This document shows, in pieces, positions 1-8,900 of a DNA stretch of 64,000 nucleotides (its first letter is position 1; every line of letters begins with the position of its first letter). The translations under genes were made by a program, and so were the position numbers. Source of the DNA: Acrocarpospora catenulata (GTDB lineage: Bacteria; Actinomycetota; Actinomycetes; Streptosporangiales; Streptosporangiaceae); contig NZ_JAHCST010000006.1 in assembly GCF_018476525.1 (NCBI RefSeq), positions 1 to 64,000 on the forward strand. Direction: 5' to 3'. The notes below the pieces were generated by a model, which saw only the letters and a program-made list of their open reading frames with translations, was not told where the DNA came from and searched no databases.

Positions 1-31
1 CCCCCCCCCGCCGGGTTCGCCGCCGGCGGCG

Positions 32-2875
32 GTGAGCCCGGCGGACGACGATCGACGGCGCGATGTCCTCAGCGCCGTCATGGGCGGCCTCTACACCACC
101 GTCGACCTCGCGGAGGAGCCGGCGACGGCAGCCTGGCCTCCGCCATCGCCGGTGTCCTTGGGAGGGTTGGCGTTGGGCATTCCCGACCCGACCGGCATCG
201 AGGACGGTGAAGGGTCGGCTCCCATCGACCGCGTCATCAGCTCCCTCACCGGTACGACCTGGTCTGCGCTCGTGCTGGCCTACCCGGTCGACCACCATCG
301 CGTCTCGGCCATCCGCGATCAGGTGCTCAACGAACTGCGCGCCGTCGAGACCGAGACCAAGGACCGGGGAGCACCCAGCCCGCTGGCCGAGCATTACGGC
401 GAACTGCTCAAGGTGACCCTCACCTCGCTGAACGACGGCATGGCCACCGGGGCGTGGCGAACCGCCGTCTATCTGATCGGTGACGAGCAGAGCTATCCGA
501 GGCTCGCGGCGGCCTGGCGTAGCCAGTTCTCCGGCGCCCGTTCGTTGCCGGAACCGGTGCGGATCCACGACCTGCCCGCCGCCGTGGCCCTCGCCCGGGA
601 CTGGGTGATGCCGGACCAGGAGGTGGAGAGCCGGCCGGGCAAGCCCTACCGGCGCCCGTTCGAGTTTCAGACCCTGCTGACCACGACCCAGCTGGCCGCG
701 TACGCGCACCTGCCCGAGTTGGAGACCCCGGGATTCCGGGTCGAGACGGTCCCTCGCTTCGATACCGCGCCATCGGCCGTGAGCGACGACGGCGTACCCA
801 TTGGGCGGATCGTGGCACGCAAGCGAGAAACCACGAGCGAGTACCGCGTGAACCTGCGGGCGCTGACCCGGCATGTGTTCGTCGCCGGCGTCACCGGCTC
901 GGGCAAGACGAACACCATCCTGTCGCTGCTGTCCGCCGCCGACTCGGCCGATGTGCCGTTCCTGGTCATCGAACCCGCCAAAGCCGAGTACCGGTCGCTG
1001 CTCAGCCATCCGGTACTGGCACCGCGGCTGCGCGTCTTCACCGCCGGCCGGGCCGACCTCGCGCCGTTGCCGCTCAACCCGTTCGAGGTGCCCGACGGCA
1101 TACCCGTCAGTGAGCACCTGGACCTGATCCGTTCGGCCTTCTCCGTCGCATTCGGAATGTGGACGCCGTTGCCCCAGATTCTCGAGCGCTGCCTGTACGA
1201 GATCTACGCCGACCGCGGCTGGGACCTGCGGTGGAACACCAACATCCGGCTGCGTCCGGGCGACGATCCGGCCCTCGCCTATCCGACGCTGGCGGACCTG
1301 GTCGCCAAGGTCCAGGAGGTGATTCCGACCCTAGGCTACGAGGACCGCATCGCCGGGGACCTACGGGCGGCACTGGTCACCCGGCTGGAGAGCCTGCGTA
1401 CCGGCGGGAAGGGAGCCATGCTCGACGTGTCCCGCTCGATGCCGAGTGAGCAGCTGTTCGGGCAACCCACGATCGTCGAGCTGGAGTCGTTGGGTGACGA
1501 CGGCGACAAGGCGTTCGTCGCGGCGCTGTTGCTGATCCGGCTCGCCGAACACCGCCGCGTCGCGGGGCACCGACCGGACCTGGTCCACCTTCTGGTCATT
1601 GAGGAGGCCCATCGGCTGCTCAGCGACACCGGCATCAGCGGGCCGCGGCCCGAGGAGTCCGCCGACCCGCGCGGCCAGGCGGTGGAGACGTTCTCGAACC
1701 TGCTGGCCGAGATCCGCGTGTACGGGCAGGGCGTCGTTATCGCGGATCAGGTGCCGGTACGCCTGGCGCCGGGCGTCATCAAGAACACCGACCTCAAGAT
1801 CGCCCACCGTCTCGTCGCCGCCGACGACCGCGCTGCCATGGCCGGCTCCATGGTGATGGACGAGGAACAGGCCCGCGCTCTCGCCGTCATGGCCGTCGGC
1901 GAGGCCGCCGTGTTCAGCACCGGCGACGATTCTCCGGTACTGGTACGCATCCCGCTGGTGAAGGACGCCTTGGCCGAGACCCCGTTCACGCACGGCGACG
2001 TCCTACGGCACATGGCCCGCCGACGGTCGGATCCGTCGTTGGCGACCCTGAACCTCGCGCGTCCGTTCTGCGCCCAGACCTGTGCTGGCGACGAGGGCGC
2101 GTGTACGGCCGCGCGGCGGCTCGCCGCCGACGAGTATGTACAACGCACCATAAGCCGGATCGTCCTGTCCACGGTCGATGAGGACTACGCGCTGGACCGG
2201 CTCTGGCCGGAGCTCCAGAGCGTGGTGAGCGCCCGCCGCCCGCCTCGAACCGACCTCGGACGGCTGCTGCGGTCGCTGGCCGGTCACGGCGCCGACTGGT
2301 ACGCCCAACGACGCGGCGCACAGGGCGCGTGGCTGTACGCCGACACCAGCGAACTCGGCGACCGCCTCCGCGCCGTCCTGCTCGACAAGCTCGACGGACA
2401 CGACCCCACTACGACCACGCGGCTGCGCGCCGCCCTACGGGACACCACACACCGGCTGCACGCCCGTATCTTCGCGCCATACTCGGGATGCGAGCGAATC
2501 TGCACGCAGGACCCACCGGTGTGCCTGTACCGGTATGCCGTCGCCGACGTGGTCGCCGGCCACCGGGAACACCAAGCATGGCGGGAGGCCGACGACATCG
2601 ACGGCGAGGACCCGGATCGCCGCCGAATCAAGACATGGCGGGTGTGCCAGGACGCGGCTTTCGGGATCATCGAGCCTCCCGAAGCGGATCTGCCCCCGGA
2701 ACTGCACGACCGAATCAACATGAACGCCGGGCGGGTGGCCCTGTGCTTCGAACAGCAGATGCTGCACGACGACCGCAACAAATCCCCGCGCAACATACAG
2801 CGGATCCTGAACCGCGTACTGGGCGAGGCGTACGGAGCCTATGAGGCGACAGGCAGCGCCACCACGGGCATCTGA
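32..2875 (+). CDS. HerA/FtsK-like P-loop ATPase (DUF87 type), probably 5'-truncated by the window edge
   Basis: A 947-residue reading frame. A Walker A motif GVTGSGKT lies near residue 286 and a Walker B-like LLVIEEAHRLL near residue 520. This order and spacing, with the nearby QGVVIADQVP segment, is typical of HerA-type hexameric DNA translocases and DUF87 proteins. The C-terminal third is cysteine-rich (FCAQTCAGDEGAC, then CERICTQDPPVC), which suggests a metal-binding module. The GTG at 32 has no convincing ribosome site and the frame stays open to the left edge, so the true start is probably outside the window. The gene is followed 30 bp later by a repeat-rich protein, so the two may be co-transcribed. 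HerA ATPases occur in DNA repair and in anti-phage systems; no nuclease partner is visible here, so the role is unassigned. Confidence 0.8.
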   Translation: MSPADDDRRRDVLSAVMGGLYTTVDLAEEPATAAWPPPSPVSLGGLALGIPDPTGIEDGEGSAPIDRVISSLTGTTWSALVLAYPVDHHRVSAIRDQVLNELRAVETETKDRGAPSPLAEHYGELLKVTLTSLNDGMATGAWRTAVYLIGDEQSYPRLAAAWRSQFSGARSLPEPVRIHDLPAAVALARDWVMPDQEVESRPGKPYRRPFEFQTLLTTTQLAAYAHLPELETPGFRVETVPRFDTAPSAVSDDGVPIGRIVARKRETTSEYRVNLRALTRHVFVAGVTGSGKTNTILSLLSAADSADVPFLVIEPAKAEYRSLLSHPVLAPRLRVFTAGRADLAPLPLNPFEVPDGIPVSEHLDLIRSAFSVAFGMWTPLPQILERCLYEIYADRGWDLRWNTNIRLRPGDDPALAYPTLADLVAKVQEVIPTLGYEDRIAGDLRAALVTRLESLRTGGKGAMLDVSRSMPSEQLFGQPTIVELESLGDDGDKAFVAALLLIRLAEHRRVAGHRPDLVHLLVIEEAHRLLSDTGISGPRPEESADPRGQAVETFSNLLAEIRVYGQGVVIADQVPVRLAPGVIKNTDLKIAHRLVAADDRAAMAGSMVMDEEQARALAVMAVGEAAVFSTGDDSPVLVRIPLVKDALAETPFTHGDVLRHMARRRSDPSLATLNLARPFCAQTCAGDEGACTAARRLAADEYVQRTISRIVLSTVDEDYALDRLWPELQSVVSARRPPRTDLGRLLRSLAGHGADWYAQRRGAQGAWLYADTSELGDRLRAVLLDKLDGHDPTTTTRLRAALRDTTHRLHARIFAPYSGCERICTQDPPVCLYRYAVADVVAGHREHQAWREADDIDGEDPDRRRIKTWRVCQDAAFGIIEPPEADLPPELHDRINMNAGRVALCFEQQMLHDDRNKSPRNIQRILNRVLGEAYGAYEATGSATTGI

Positions 2876-2905
2876 TCTCCCGAGTCGAGAAACGGAGCGG
2901 CGGCA

Positions 2906-4144
2906 ATGAGAGACCGCGGCGGAGAAAACGCGAATCCGGAAGCCTCTGCTGAGGCGAGGCACGAGCGACCGAACGACCGGGGCGAGCGTCGGGCTGTGAC
3001 GGACATGTCGACGCGCAGCGAGCATCCCGAGTTGTCGCCCCTGGGCGGCGGGGCGAGTGTCGGCGGCGGGCGGCGCGAAAGCCGTGGCGTTGACGTGGGC
3101 GATCGTGACCCGGACCGCCAAGTGGGAGACAAGGGCGGAGACCGGGCCGCGAACACGAACGACACCAGGCGTGCGGTGACCGACATCTCGGCCCGCGCGG
3201 AACACCCCACCTTGTCGCCGTTGCGCCCGCCCGGCGAAACACCGGCAAACCACTCCGCCGATGGCGACCGTCCAGATACGAGCGCTGGACAGACATCGAT
3301 AGCGAGGGCCGACACTCCCACCGCCCCGACAGAGCCGACCCTCACGCTTGCCGTTGCGTTGTCGGCCACGGGTGGGGAGAAGCAGCAGGGTTCGGGTCAG
3401 TCCAAGGTGCAGTATACGCAGAAGTCACCTGCGCCACAGCCGAAGTCAGGGGTGCAGAAGTCGCGTGGGTCACAGCCGAAGTCAGGGGTGCAGAAGTCGC
3501 GTGGGTCACAGCCGAAGTCAGGGAAGCACCCGGGTGACAAGCACGGCGGGCAGAAGCCGCATGAGTCAAGGCCGAAGTCAGTGGAACACAAGCCGCCGAC
3601 GCCAAGAGAGCCCAAGCAAGGGGAGCCGACTCGGGAGGCGGTAGGGAAGTTTGTCGTGAAGCAGTTCCAGCTGGACAAGCTGGATGGGCCGGAGGCGAGT
3701 GATTCGAAGCCGGGGACGGACAACCCGAATGACAAGCGTGAGTTTCTCGCTAATGCGCAGTCCGCTACCGCTGAGGAGAAGCCAGGGGCCAGGAAGATCA
3801 GCCCGGAGATGCGCGAGGACTACGCCAAGGAGGCCATCTATTATTACAGCCGCCTGAACGCGGCCGACCAGAAGGGATACAAAGCTATAAAGGAGGCGCT
3901 CGAAGAGCGCTTCCATCTCAATCGGCCGGACAAGATGAATGAGAAGCGTGAGTTTCTCGCCAATGCACAGTCTGCTACCGCTGAGGAGAAGCCAGGGGCC
4001 AGGAAGATCAGCCCGGAGATGCGCGAGGACTACGCCAAGAAGGCCATCTATTATTACAGCCGCCTGAACGCGGCCGACCAGAAGCGATATAAAGCTATAA
4101 AGGAGGCGCTCGAAGAGCGCTTCCATCTCAAACACAGCCGCTGA
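2906..4144 (+). CDS. Repeat-rich, probably disordered hypothetical protein with duplicated helical C-terminal domain
   Basis: A 412-residue protein with no recognised family. The N-terminal 100 residues hold two copies of RRAVTDxSxRxEHPxLSPL. The middle is a Lys/Gln/Ser/Pro-rich low-complexity stretch built on a 12-residue unit containing PKSGVQKSRGSQ. The C-terminus holds two nearly identical ~65-residue helical units (REFLANAQSATAEEKPGARK through EALEERFHL) separated by 70 residues. The ATG at 2906 is 30 bp after the HerA ATPase, so a functional link is plausible. The near identity of the repeats at DNA level points to recent duplication. It has no signal peptide or membrane segment. It could be a substrate, scaffold or effector of the ATPase; that is inference only. 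Confidence 0.65.
   Translation: MRDRGGENANPEASAEARHERPNDRGERRAVTDMSTRSEHPELSPLGGGASVGGGRRESRGVDVGDRDPDRQVGDKGGDRAANTNDTRRAVTDISARAEHPTLSPLRPPGETPANHSADGDRPDTSAGQTSIARADTPTAPTEPTLTLAVALSATGGEKQQGSGQSKVQYTQKSPAPQPKSGVQKSRGSQPKSGVQKSRGSQPKSGKHPGDKHGGQKPHESRPKSVEHKPPTPREPKQGEPTREAVGKFVVKQFQLDKLDGPEASDSKPGTDNPNDKREFLANAQSATAEEKPGARKISPEMREDYAKEAIYYYSRLNAADQKGYKAIKEALEERFHLNRPDKMNEKREFLANAQSATAEEKPGARKISPEMREDYAKKAIYYYSRLNAADQKRYKAIKEALEERFHLKHSR
3435..3523 (+). repeat. 36-bp in-frame tandem repeat, about 2.5 copies
   Basis: Copies begin at 3435, 3471 and 3507 (the last is partial), each starting CACAGCCGAAGTCAGGG. The copies are essentially identical and encode the 12-residue Lys/Ser/Gly/Gln unit of the surrounding gene. 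The period is a multiple of three, so copy-number change would keep the frame. Confidence 0.9.
3734..4132 (+). repeat. 210-bp tandem duplication within the repeat-rich gene
   Basis: Two direct copies start at 3734 and 3944 with AAGCGTGAGTTTCTCGC. They are nearly identical for about 188 bp each. The 210-bp period equals 70 codons, so the duplication is in frame and doubles the C-terminal helical domain. Confidence 0.9.
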
Positions 4145-4209
4145 CGGGAGCAGGCCCTCGCGACCATGCGGTCGGATGGGTCGGCGGTCGGTCTTGTGGG
4201 GCTCAATAA

Positions 4210-4420
4210 TGGGATTCGATGTCTGACCTGCCAGTTCTCGGTAGTGCCAGCCGGCGATCTGGCACTCGTTGAGGACAAGCCTGCGGTGGGCTTGTAAGGA
4301 TTCGAAGGTCAGCGTTGGCGAACACCGAGGCACCGGTGAACTGACCGGCACGATCGCGGATCAGGAACTTCAGCTTCGTCGGGTCGATGTGCAACACCAG
4401 CGGTTCCGCCTTTTTGAAGG
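4210..4420 (-). pseudogene. Relic of an IS481/IS3-like DDE transposase (rve integrase core)
   Basis: Minus-strand translation gives KLKFLIRDRAGQFTGASVF followed by LRILTSPPQA, which matches the conserved second-Asp region of rve-type transposases (LIRDR..QFT). It then continues in a different frame as AHRRLVLNECQIAGWHY, resembling the downstream LNEYQxHYN block. The region between these blocks and the ends of the gene are missing, so this is a frameshifted, deleted fragment. It fills most of the gap between the repeat-rich gene and the secreted-protein gene and indicates past IS activity. The family call rests on motif recognition, not alignment. Confidence 0.5.
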
Positions 4421-4521
4421 CGGTCGCTCCGTAACAGCAGGGCTGGCAAAGACGGCGGGCGCCGTCTTCGGTCTGCCCCGCTCGTGACGGCGCCGAGACC
4501 TCGGCGATCGACAATCGGGGC

Positions 4522-5283
4522 ATGATCGCACTGAAGATCGTGGTGGCGGCGTCGTTACTCCTCTCGGGTTCGCCGGTCGAAGCGGATCCGTACTTCGGCG
4601 ACGTCAGGCAGGCAGTCCTGCGCCATTCCGCCAAGAACGGCGGCGTGTACTTCTCGACGAGGACACGCGAGAAGACGTACGACCTCCTGAACACGGAGAC
4701 AAGCGCGGGCGCCTTCCGGTTCAACCGGTCGGGGATCGCCCGTTCCGACGTCACGTACATCGGCGAGACCGGATTGGGGAAGGCGCGGGTCCGTATCATC
4801 ACGATCGGGCAGCAGAGCTACAAGCGCACCACCTCGCTCTCAGGAAATCCGCGCTCCGCGAAATGGGAGGACTTCGGCAATGACGGCGGCGGCTTCCACT
4901 ACGCGGCCGACGTCATCAGCGGCGTCAACTCGGCCTTCCTCGACCTGATCGAGCCGGACGCCTCCGCGGGCGTGCCCGGTGGCGAAATAGACGGAGTGCC
5001 GACGACCCTGTATACGGGCTTCGTCGACGTGCCGGCTTTCGCGACCACATTGGCCGGCGTCCGGTTCAGGTTCGATCCGGATTCGGTCGGCGGGCGCGTC
5101 AACTGGCGTCTGTGGGCCGGTCCCGACGACCTGCCGCGGCGATTCACCGCGTCGATCATCTGGGACATGGCCGGATACGCGGAATCCAACGAGACCGTGA
5201 ACCTGACCACCTTTTACAAGCGCTGGGACACCCGGGTGGAGATCAAGGCGCCACCCCGGAAGTCGGTGGTCAAACCATGGTGA
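4522..5283 (+). CDS. Predicted secreted protein, LppX/LprG-like fold possible
   Basis: A 253-residue protein starting at ATG 4522. It opens with a short signal peptide (MIALKIVVAASLLLSGSPVEA) without a lipobox cysteine, so export and cleavage after VEA is likely. The body contains alternating beta-strand-like stretches, including ARSDVTYIGETGLGKARVRI and FTASIIWDMAGYAESNETV. It ends in TTFYKRWDTRVEIKAP, resembling the last strand of LppX/LprG/LolA-like lipid-binding folds (threonine-rich, then SRWGxxVxIxxP). No catalytic motif is seen. It stands alone between an IS relic and the STAND-like gene. The fold assignment is tentative; the secreted nature is better supported. Confidence 0.7.
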   Translation: MIALKIVVAASLLLSGSPVEADPYFGDVRQAVLRHSAKNGGVYFSTRTREKTYDLLNTETSAGAFRFNRSGIARSDVTYIGETGLGKARVRIITIGQQSYKRTTSLSGNPRSAKWEDFGNDGGGFHYAADVISGVNSAFLDLIEPDASAGVPGGEIDGVPTTLYTGFVDVPAFATTLAGVRFRFDPDSVGGRVNWRLWAGPDDLPRRFTASIIWDMAGYAESNETVNLTTFYKRWDTRVEIKAPPRKSVVKPW

Positions 5284-5530
5284 CCGGAGCGGCCGACGTG
5301 GCCTGGCCCGGGACGTCCAGCACCACCGCGTGCCCGCCGTCGGCGTCGATCAGGTGCTCCTCCAGCGCCGGGCCGGCGATCGTCAGGTCGTGGCGGGCCA
5401 GCCAGGCGAACAGGTCGTAGACGGCAGGCCTGAGGTGTTGCAAGGCGCGGATGCGTTCGAGGCCAGGCGGCTGAGGCCTCCCCCACACCTGATGGTTACG
5501 ATCGCCCGCTCCGAACCGATATGCCCACAG
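5270..5530 (-). pseudogene. Possible relic coding fragment, unknown family
   Basis: One minus-strand frame reads RIRALQHLRPAVYDLFAWLA followed by a stretch ending HAVVLDVPGQ and a stop near 5270. Its composition is protein-like rather than the Arg/Pro-rich antisense noise of neighbouring frames. No convincing start or ribosome site was found, and the frame merges upstream into the antisense of the next gene. It overlaps the end of the secreted-protein gene by about 14 bp. It may be the 3' remnant of a lost gene; the call is weak. Confidence 0.22.
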
Positions 5531-5606
5531 GCGTGCCGTCACGGCGAGACGCCCGATGGGCTCGAGCGTGGATGTGGACGGCAGGCCGGACGGCGGGGGT
5601 TGGCAG

Positions 5607-8600
5607 GTGAGCAGACCGGACGCGAACGAATCGTCCTTGCCACCGCCCGACTCGTCCCAGGCAGACAGCAATCGGCAGATCGCCGCCGCCCAAGACGGCG
5701 CACGCCATTGGATCCGCGAGGCTGCCTCACGGGGTGTGGCGTGGGCGAGCCCGCGGGCGATGCTGGCCGGGCTGTGCGCCAGCGCGTTGATCCCGGTCGG
5801 GCTGGCCGAGCCGGGGCTGCTGGCGGCCGCGGCGGGATTGAATGTGGTCGGTTCGGTCGGCGCCAACGTGCTGGCCACCCTCATCAGCGAATCCCTGGAC
5901 GCCGCCCGGATCCGCACCCGCAGGCGCTCCCCTGCAGACCCGACGCCGGCCGACGCAGACGCCGAGACCAGCCCCGACGACGCCGCCCGGCCGGCAACGG
6001 ATGACGATCCGGACGAGGAAGTCTTCGCCGAGCGGGTGCGCCAAGAGCTCGCCGACCGGATCGAGCAGATGCTGGCCACGCAGGATCAGCAGGCGCAGGC
6101 GCTGGCCGTCACGCTGACGCTGGTGCTGGAACGGATCGACGCGACCACCATCGTGGTCGGCGAAGTCGTCTCCACCGGCCAGCACCAGCTCCTGCGCGAA
6201 TTGATGGCAGGGTTCGCCGGCCTCGGCGACCAGGTGGCGGGGCTGGGCCCGCTCCTGCACAACCTGGAACAAGCGGTCACACAGGTCCAGCAGAGCCTGG
6301 CACGACAGGACGCCCGACACCACTTCGGCCGCATCCAGCAGCAGGTGATGCTCGACCTGCTACTGGAATCCCGCCAGCACCTGGCCGAACTGGTCAACCG
6401 CCTGCCCGACACCGATTCACGTGCGGGATCCGGCACGGAGGGCCGTCCGCTGGGCTGGCCGCTGCACGAGGTCAACGATCCGTTCGCCCTGGAAGTGCAC
6501 CACGCCATCGACTCCGGGGCCGACGGCCTGCCGCTCCTTCCCGCGTACGTGCGCCGCGAGCATGACCGGGCGCTGGGCAAGGTGGTGGCGGCTGCCGCCG
6601 CCGGGACCAGCCGGATCGCGGTGCTGGTGGGCGGCTCGTCGACCGGCAAGACCCGGGCGTGCTGGGAGGCGCTGCACCCGCTCCGCGACCAGCCCCAGAA
6701 CCAGGCGCCCGACCGGCCGTGGCGGCTGTGGCATCCCATCGACCCCACCCGCCCCGACGCGGCGCTTGCCGACCTGGAACGGATCGGCCCCTACACGGTG
6801 GTGTGGTTGAACGAAGCCCAGTTCTACCTCGCCGACCCCGCACTCGGAGAGCAGGTCGCCGCCGGGCTGCGGGAACTGCTGCGCGACCCAGCGCGAGGGC
6901 CGGTGCTGGTGCTGGCCACCCTGTGGCCCGCCTACTGGGACACCCTGACCACCCGCCCCGGCATTGGTGAATCTGACACGCACGCGCAGGCCCGGGAACT
7001 GCTGGACGGGCATCGGATCGGCGTCCCGGACGCCTTCACCGGCGCCGACCTGGACGCCCTGACCGGGCAGGCCACAGCTGATCCGCGCCTCGGCCAAGCC
7101 GCCGAACACACCCGTGACGGCCAGATCACCCAGTACCTGGCCGGCGGGCCGGTCCTGCTGGCCCGTTACCACGACGCCCCGCCCGCCACCCGCGCGTTGA
7201 TCCACGCCGCGATGGACGCCCGCCGCCTCGGTTGTGGACCGCACCTACCCCTGGCGCTGCTGGCCGATGCCGCCCCCGGATACCTGACCGACAGCCAATG
7301 GGAGCAGACCGGCGACGACTGGCTGCAGCAGGCACTGGACCATGCGGCCACCCCTGCCAACGGCATCTCCGGAATCCTTACCCCGATCAAGACCCGGGCT
7401 CCGCGCAACCAGCGGACCAGCCCTGCCACCACCCCCGCGACGCAGGCCGGATCCGGGCAGATGTACCCGCTGGCCGACTACCTCGACCAGCCCGGCCGCC
7501 ACCACCGCCACGACCAGATCCCGCCGATCCACTTCTGGACCTCCGGCGCCGCCCACGCTCTGCCCGGCGACCTGAAAGCGCTCGGGGACGCCGCCTGGCG
7601 CCGTGGTCTGTACCGCGACGCCGCCCAGTTCTATAAGAACGCCACCGCCGGCGGCGACCCAGAGACCGCCTTCCATCTGGTTGATCGCCTGCATTTTCTG
7701 CATCCTGCCGACCACCGCCCCGCCCACTGGGCTGCCATTCACCTCGCCCTCGCCGACCCGGCCGGTGTTGCCCGGCTCCTGGGCAGGCTGAGAGAAATCG
7801 GGGCTACCGGCCCGCTCAGCGCGCTGCTGGCCCGTGATCCCGCCACCCGTGTCTCCCTCGACGCCCCATACGACGTCGCCGCGCTGCAGAACAGACTGCG
7901 GGAGGTCAGAGCGCACGAGCAGCTCACCGTCCTGGCCGAACGAGCAGCCGCCCACGTCGATCTCGACAACCTTTACGCGCTGACCCATCTGCTGGGCATG
8001 CTGCGGAAGGCCGGGGCGCACGACCAGGTCACCGCGCTGGCTCACCGAGCCGCCGCCGAGATCGCACTCGACGATCCGGATCTCGCGGCCGCGCTGCTCT
8101 ACTGGCTGAATGAGGCCGGGGCGCACGACCAGGTCGCCGTGCTGCTGGCCCGCGACCCCGCCGCCCGCGTCACCCTCGACTCCCCGGGCTCCGTGGGCGC
8201 TCTGCTGGACCGGCTGAATGAGGCCGGGGCGCACGAACAGGTAGCAGCGCTGGCCGAGCGAGCCGTCGCCGATCTCGACGACCCGTACGCCGTGGCCGCT
8301 CTGCTGGGCATGCTGCGGAAGGTCGGGGCTCTGGACCAGGTCGGCGCGTTGCTGGCCCGCGATCCGGCCACTCGGGCCGATCTCGACGAGCCGTCCGCCG
8401 TCGCCGCTTTACTGGGCGCGCTGTGGGAGACAGCGGCGCATGACCAGGTGCGCGCGTTGCTGGCGCGCGATCCCGCCGCCCGCGTCGCCATCGACAACCC
8501 GTACGCCGTGGCCGCTCTGCTGGGCAGGCTGCGGGCCCACGAGCAGCTCACGGCGTTGGGCGAGCGAGCCGCCGCGCACGTCGACCTCGGCAGCCCGGAC

Positions 8601-8900
8601 GCCTTGATTCGGCTGCTAGACACGCTGAAGGAGGCCGGAGCGCACGAGCAGTACATGGCCCTGGCTGAGCGAGCCGCTGCTCACGTCGCCCTCGACGACC
8701 CCTTCGCCGCAGACCGGCTGCTGCGCAGGTTGGGGGAGGCCGGGGCGCTCGGTCAGGCCGCAGTGTTGGCCGACCGGCTTCTAGCCGTAGGGCAACTCCA
8801 TCACTTCCTCGCCATCAGTGATCATCGGAAGCGGTTCCGGTTCGGGCGGGAACCCGATGGGAGCGCCGCGGTTCCCTGGACGTGGGATGACCTGCAGTGA
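5607..8900 (+). CDS. Membrane-anchored STAND-like P-loop NTPase with ten C-terminal helical repeats
   Basis: About 1,097 residues from the preferred GTG 5607, which follows GGGGG at good spacing; an in-frame ATG at 5556 is the alternative. Near the N-terminus (residues 68-110 counted from 5556) is a long hydrophobic segment, a likely membrane hairpin, then an acidic linker and a Gln-rich coiled-coil-like region. A P-loop GGSSTGKT lies near residue 358 and a Walker B-like VVWLNEAQ near residue 415. After a linker, residues ~735-1080 form ten ~35-residue helical repeats. The order of anchor, signalling NTPase and repeat sensor is typical of STAND proteins used in bacterial conflict and signalling, but the effector is not identified. 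It could also be a signalling scaffold. Confidence 0.75.
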   Translation: MSRPDANESSLPPPDSSQADSNRQIAAAQDGARHWIREAASRGVAWASPRAMLAGLCASALIPVGLAEPGLLAAAAGLNVVGSVGANVLATLISESLDAARIRTRRRSPADPTPADADAETSPDDAARPATDDDPDEEVFAERVRQELADRIEQMLATQDQQAQALAVTLTLVLERIDATTIVVGEVVSTGQHQLLRELMAGFAGLGDQVAGLGPLLHNLEQAVTQVQQSLARQDARHHFGRIQQQVMLDLLLESRQHLAELVNRLPDTDSRAGSGTEGRPLGWPLHEVNDPFALEVHHAIDSGADGLPLLPAYVRREHDRALGKVVAAAAAGTSRIAVLVGGSSTGKTRACWEALHPLRDQPQNQAPDRPWRLWHPIDPTRPDAALADLERIGPYTVVWLNEAQFYLADPALGEQVAAGLRELLRDPARGPVLVLATLWPAYWDTLTTRPGIGESDTHAQARELLDGHRIGVPDAFTGADLDALTGQATADPRLGQAAEHTRDGQITQYLAGGPVLLARYHDAPPATRALIHAAMDARRLGCGPHLPLALLADAAPGYLTDSQWEQTGDDWLQQALDHAATPANGISGILTPIKTRAPRNQRTSPATTPATQAGSGQMYPLADYLDQPGRHHRHDQIPPIHFWTSGAAHALPGDLKALGDAAWRRGLYRDAAQFYKNATAGGDPETAFHLVDRLHFLHPADHRPAHWAAIHLALADPAGVARLLGRLREIGATGPLSALLARDPATRVSLDAPYDVAALQNRLREVRAHEQLTVLAERAAAHVDLDNLYALTHLLGMLRKAGAHDQVTALAHRAAAEIALDDPDLAAALLYWLNEAGAHDQVAVLLARDPAARVTLDSPGSVGALLDRLNEAGAHEQVAALAERAVADLDDPYAVAALLGMLRKVGALDQVGALLARDPATRADLDEPSAVAALLGALWETAAHDQVRALLARDPAARVAIDNPYAVAALLGRLRAHEQLTALGERAAAHVDLGSPDALIRLLDTLKEAGAHEQYMALAERAAAHVALDDPFAADRLLRRLGEAGALGQAAVLADRLLAVGQLHHFLAISDHRKRFRFGREPDGSAAVPWTWDDLQ
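7758..8790 (+). repeat. Ten ~35-residue helical repeats encoded in the STAND-like gene
   Basis: Units begin with D/PxxVAALLGxLxEAGAHDQ and end in one of two alternative second halves: LLARDPAARV(T/A)(L/I)D or LAERAAAHVDLD. Ten units can be laid out, with shorter copies at units 5 and 8. The two half-types are intermixed, which suggests unequal recombination has shuffled them. Confidence 0.8.

Noticed and set aside
3435-3523. 36-bp repeats as a CRISPR array
   Set aside because: The copies are contiguous without spacers, lie inside an open frame with a period of 12 codons, and no cas gene is nearby.
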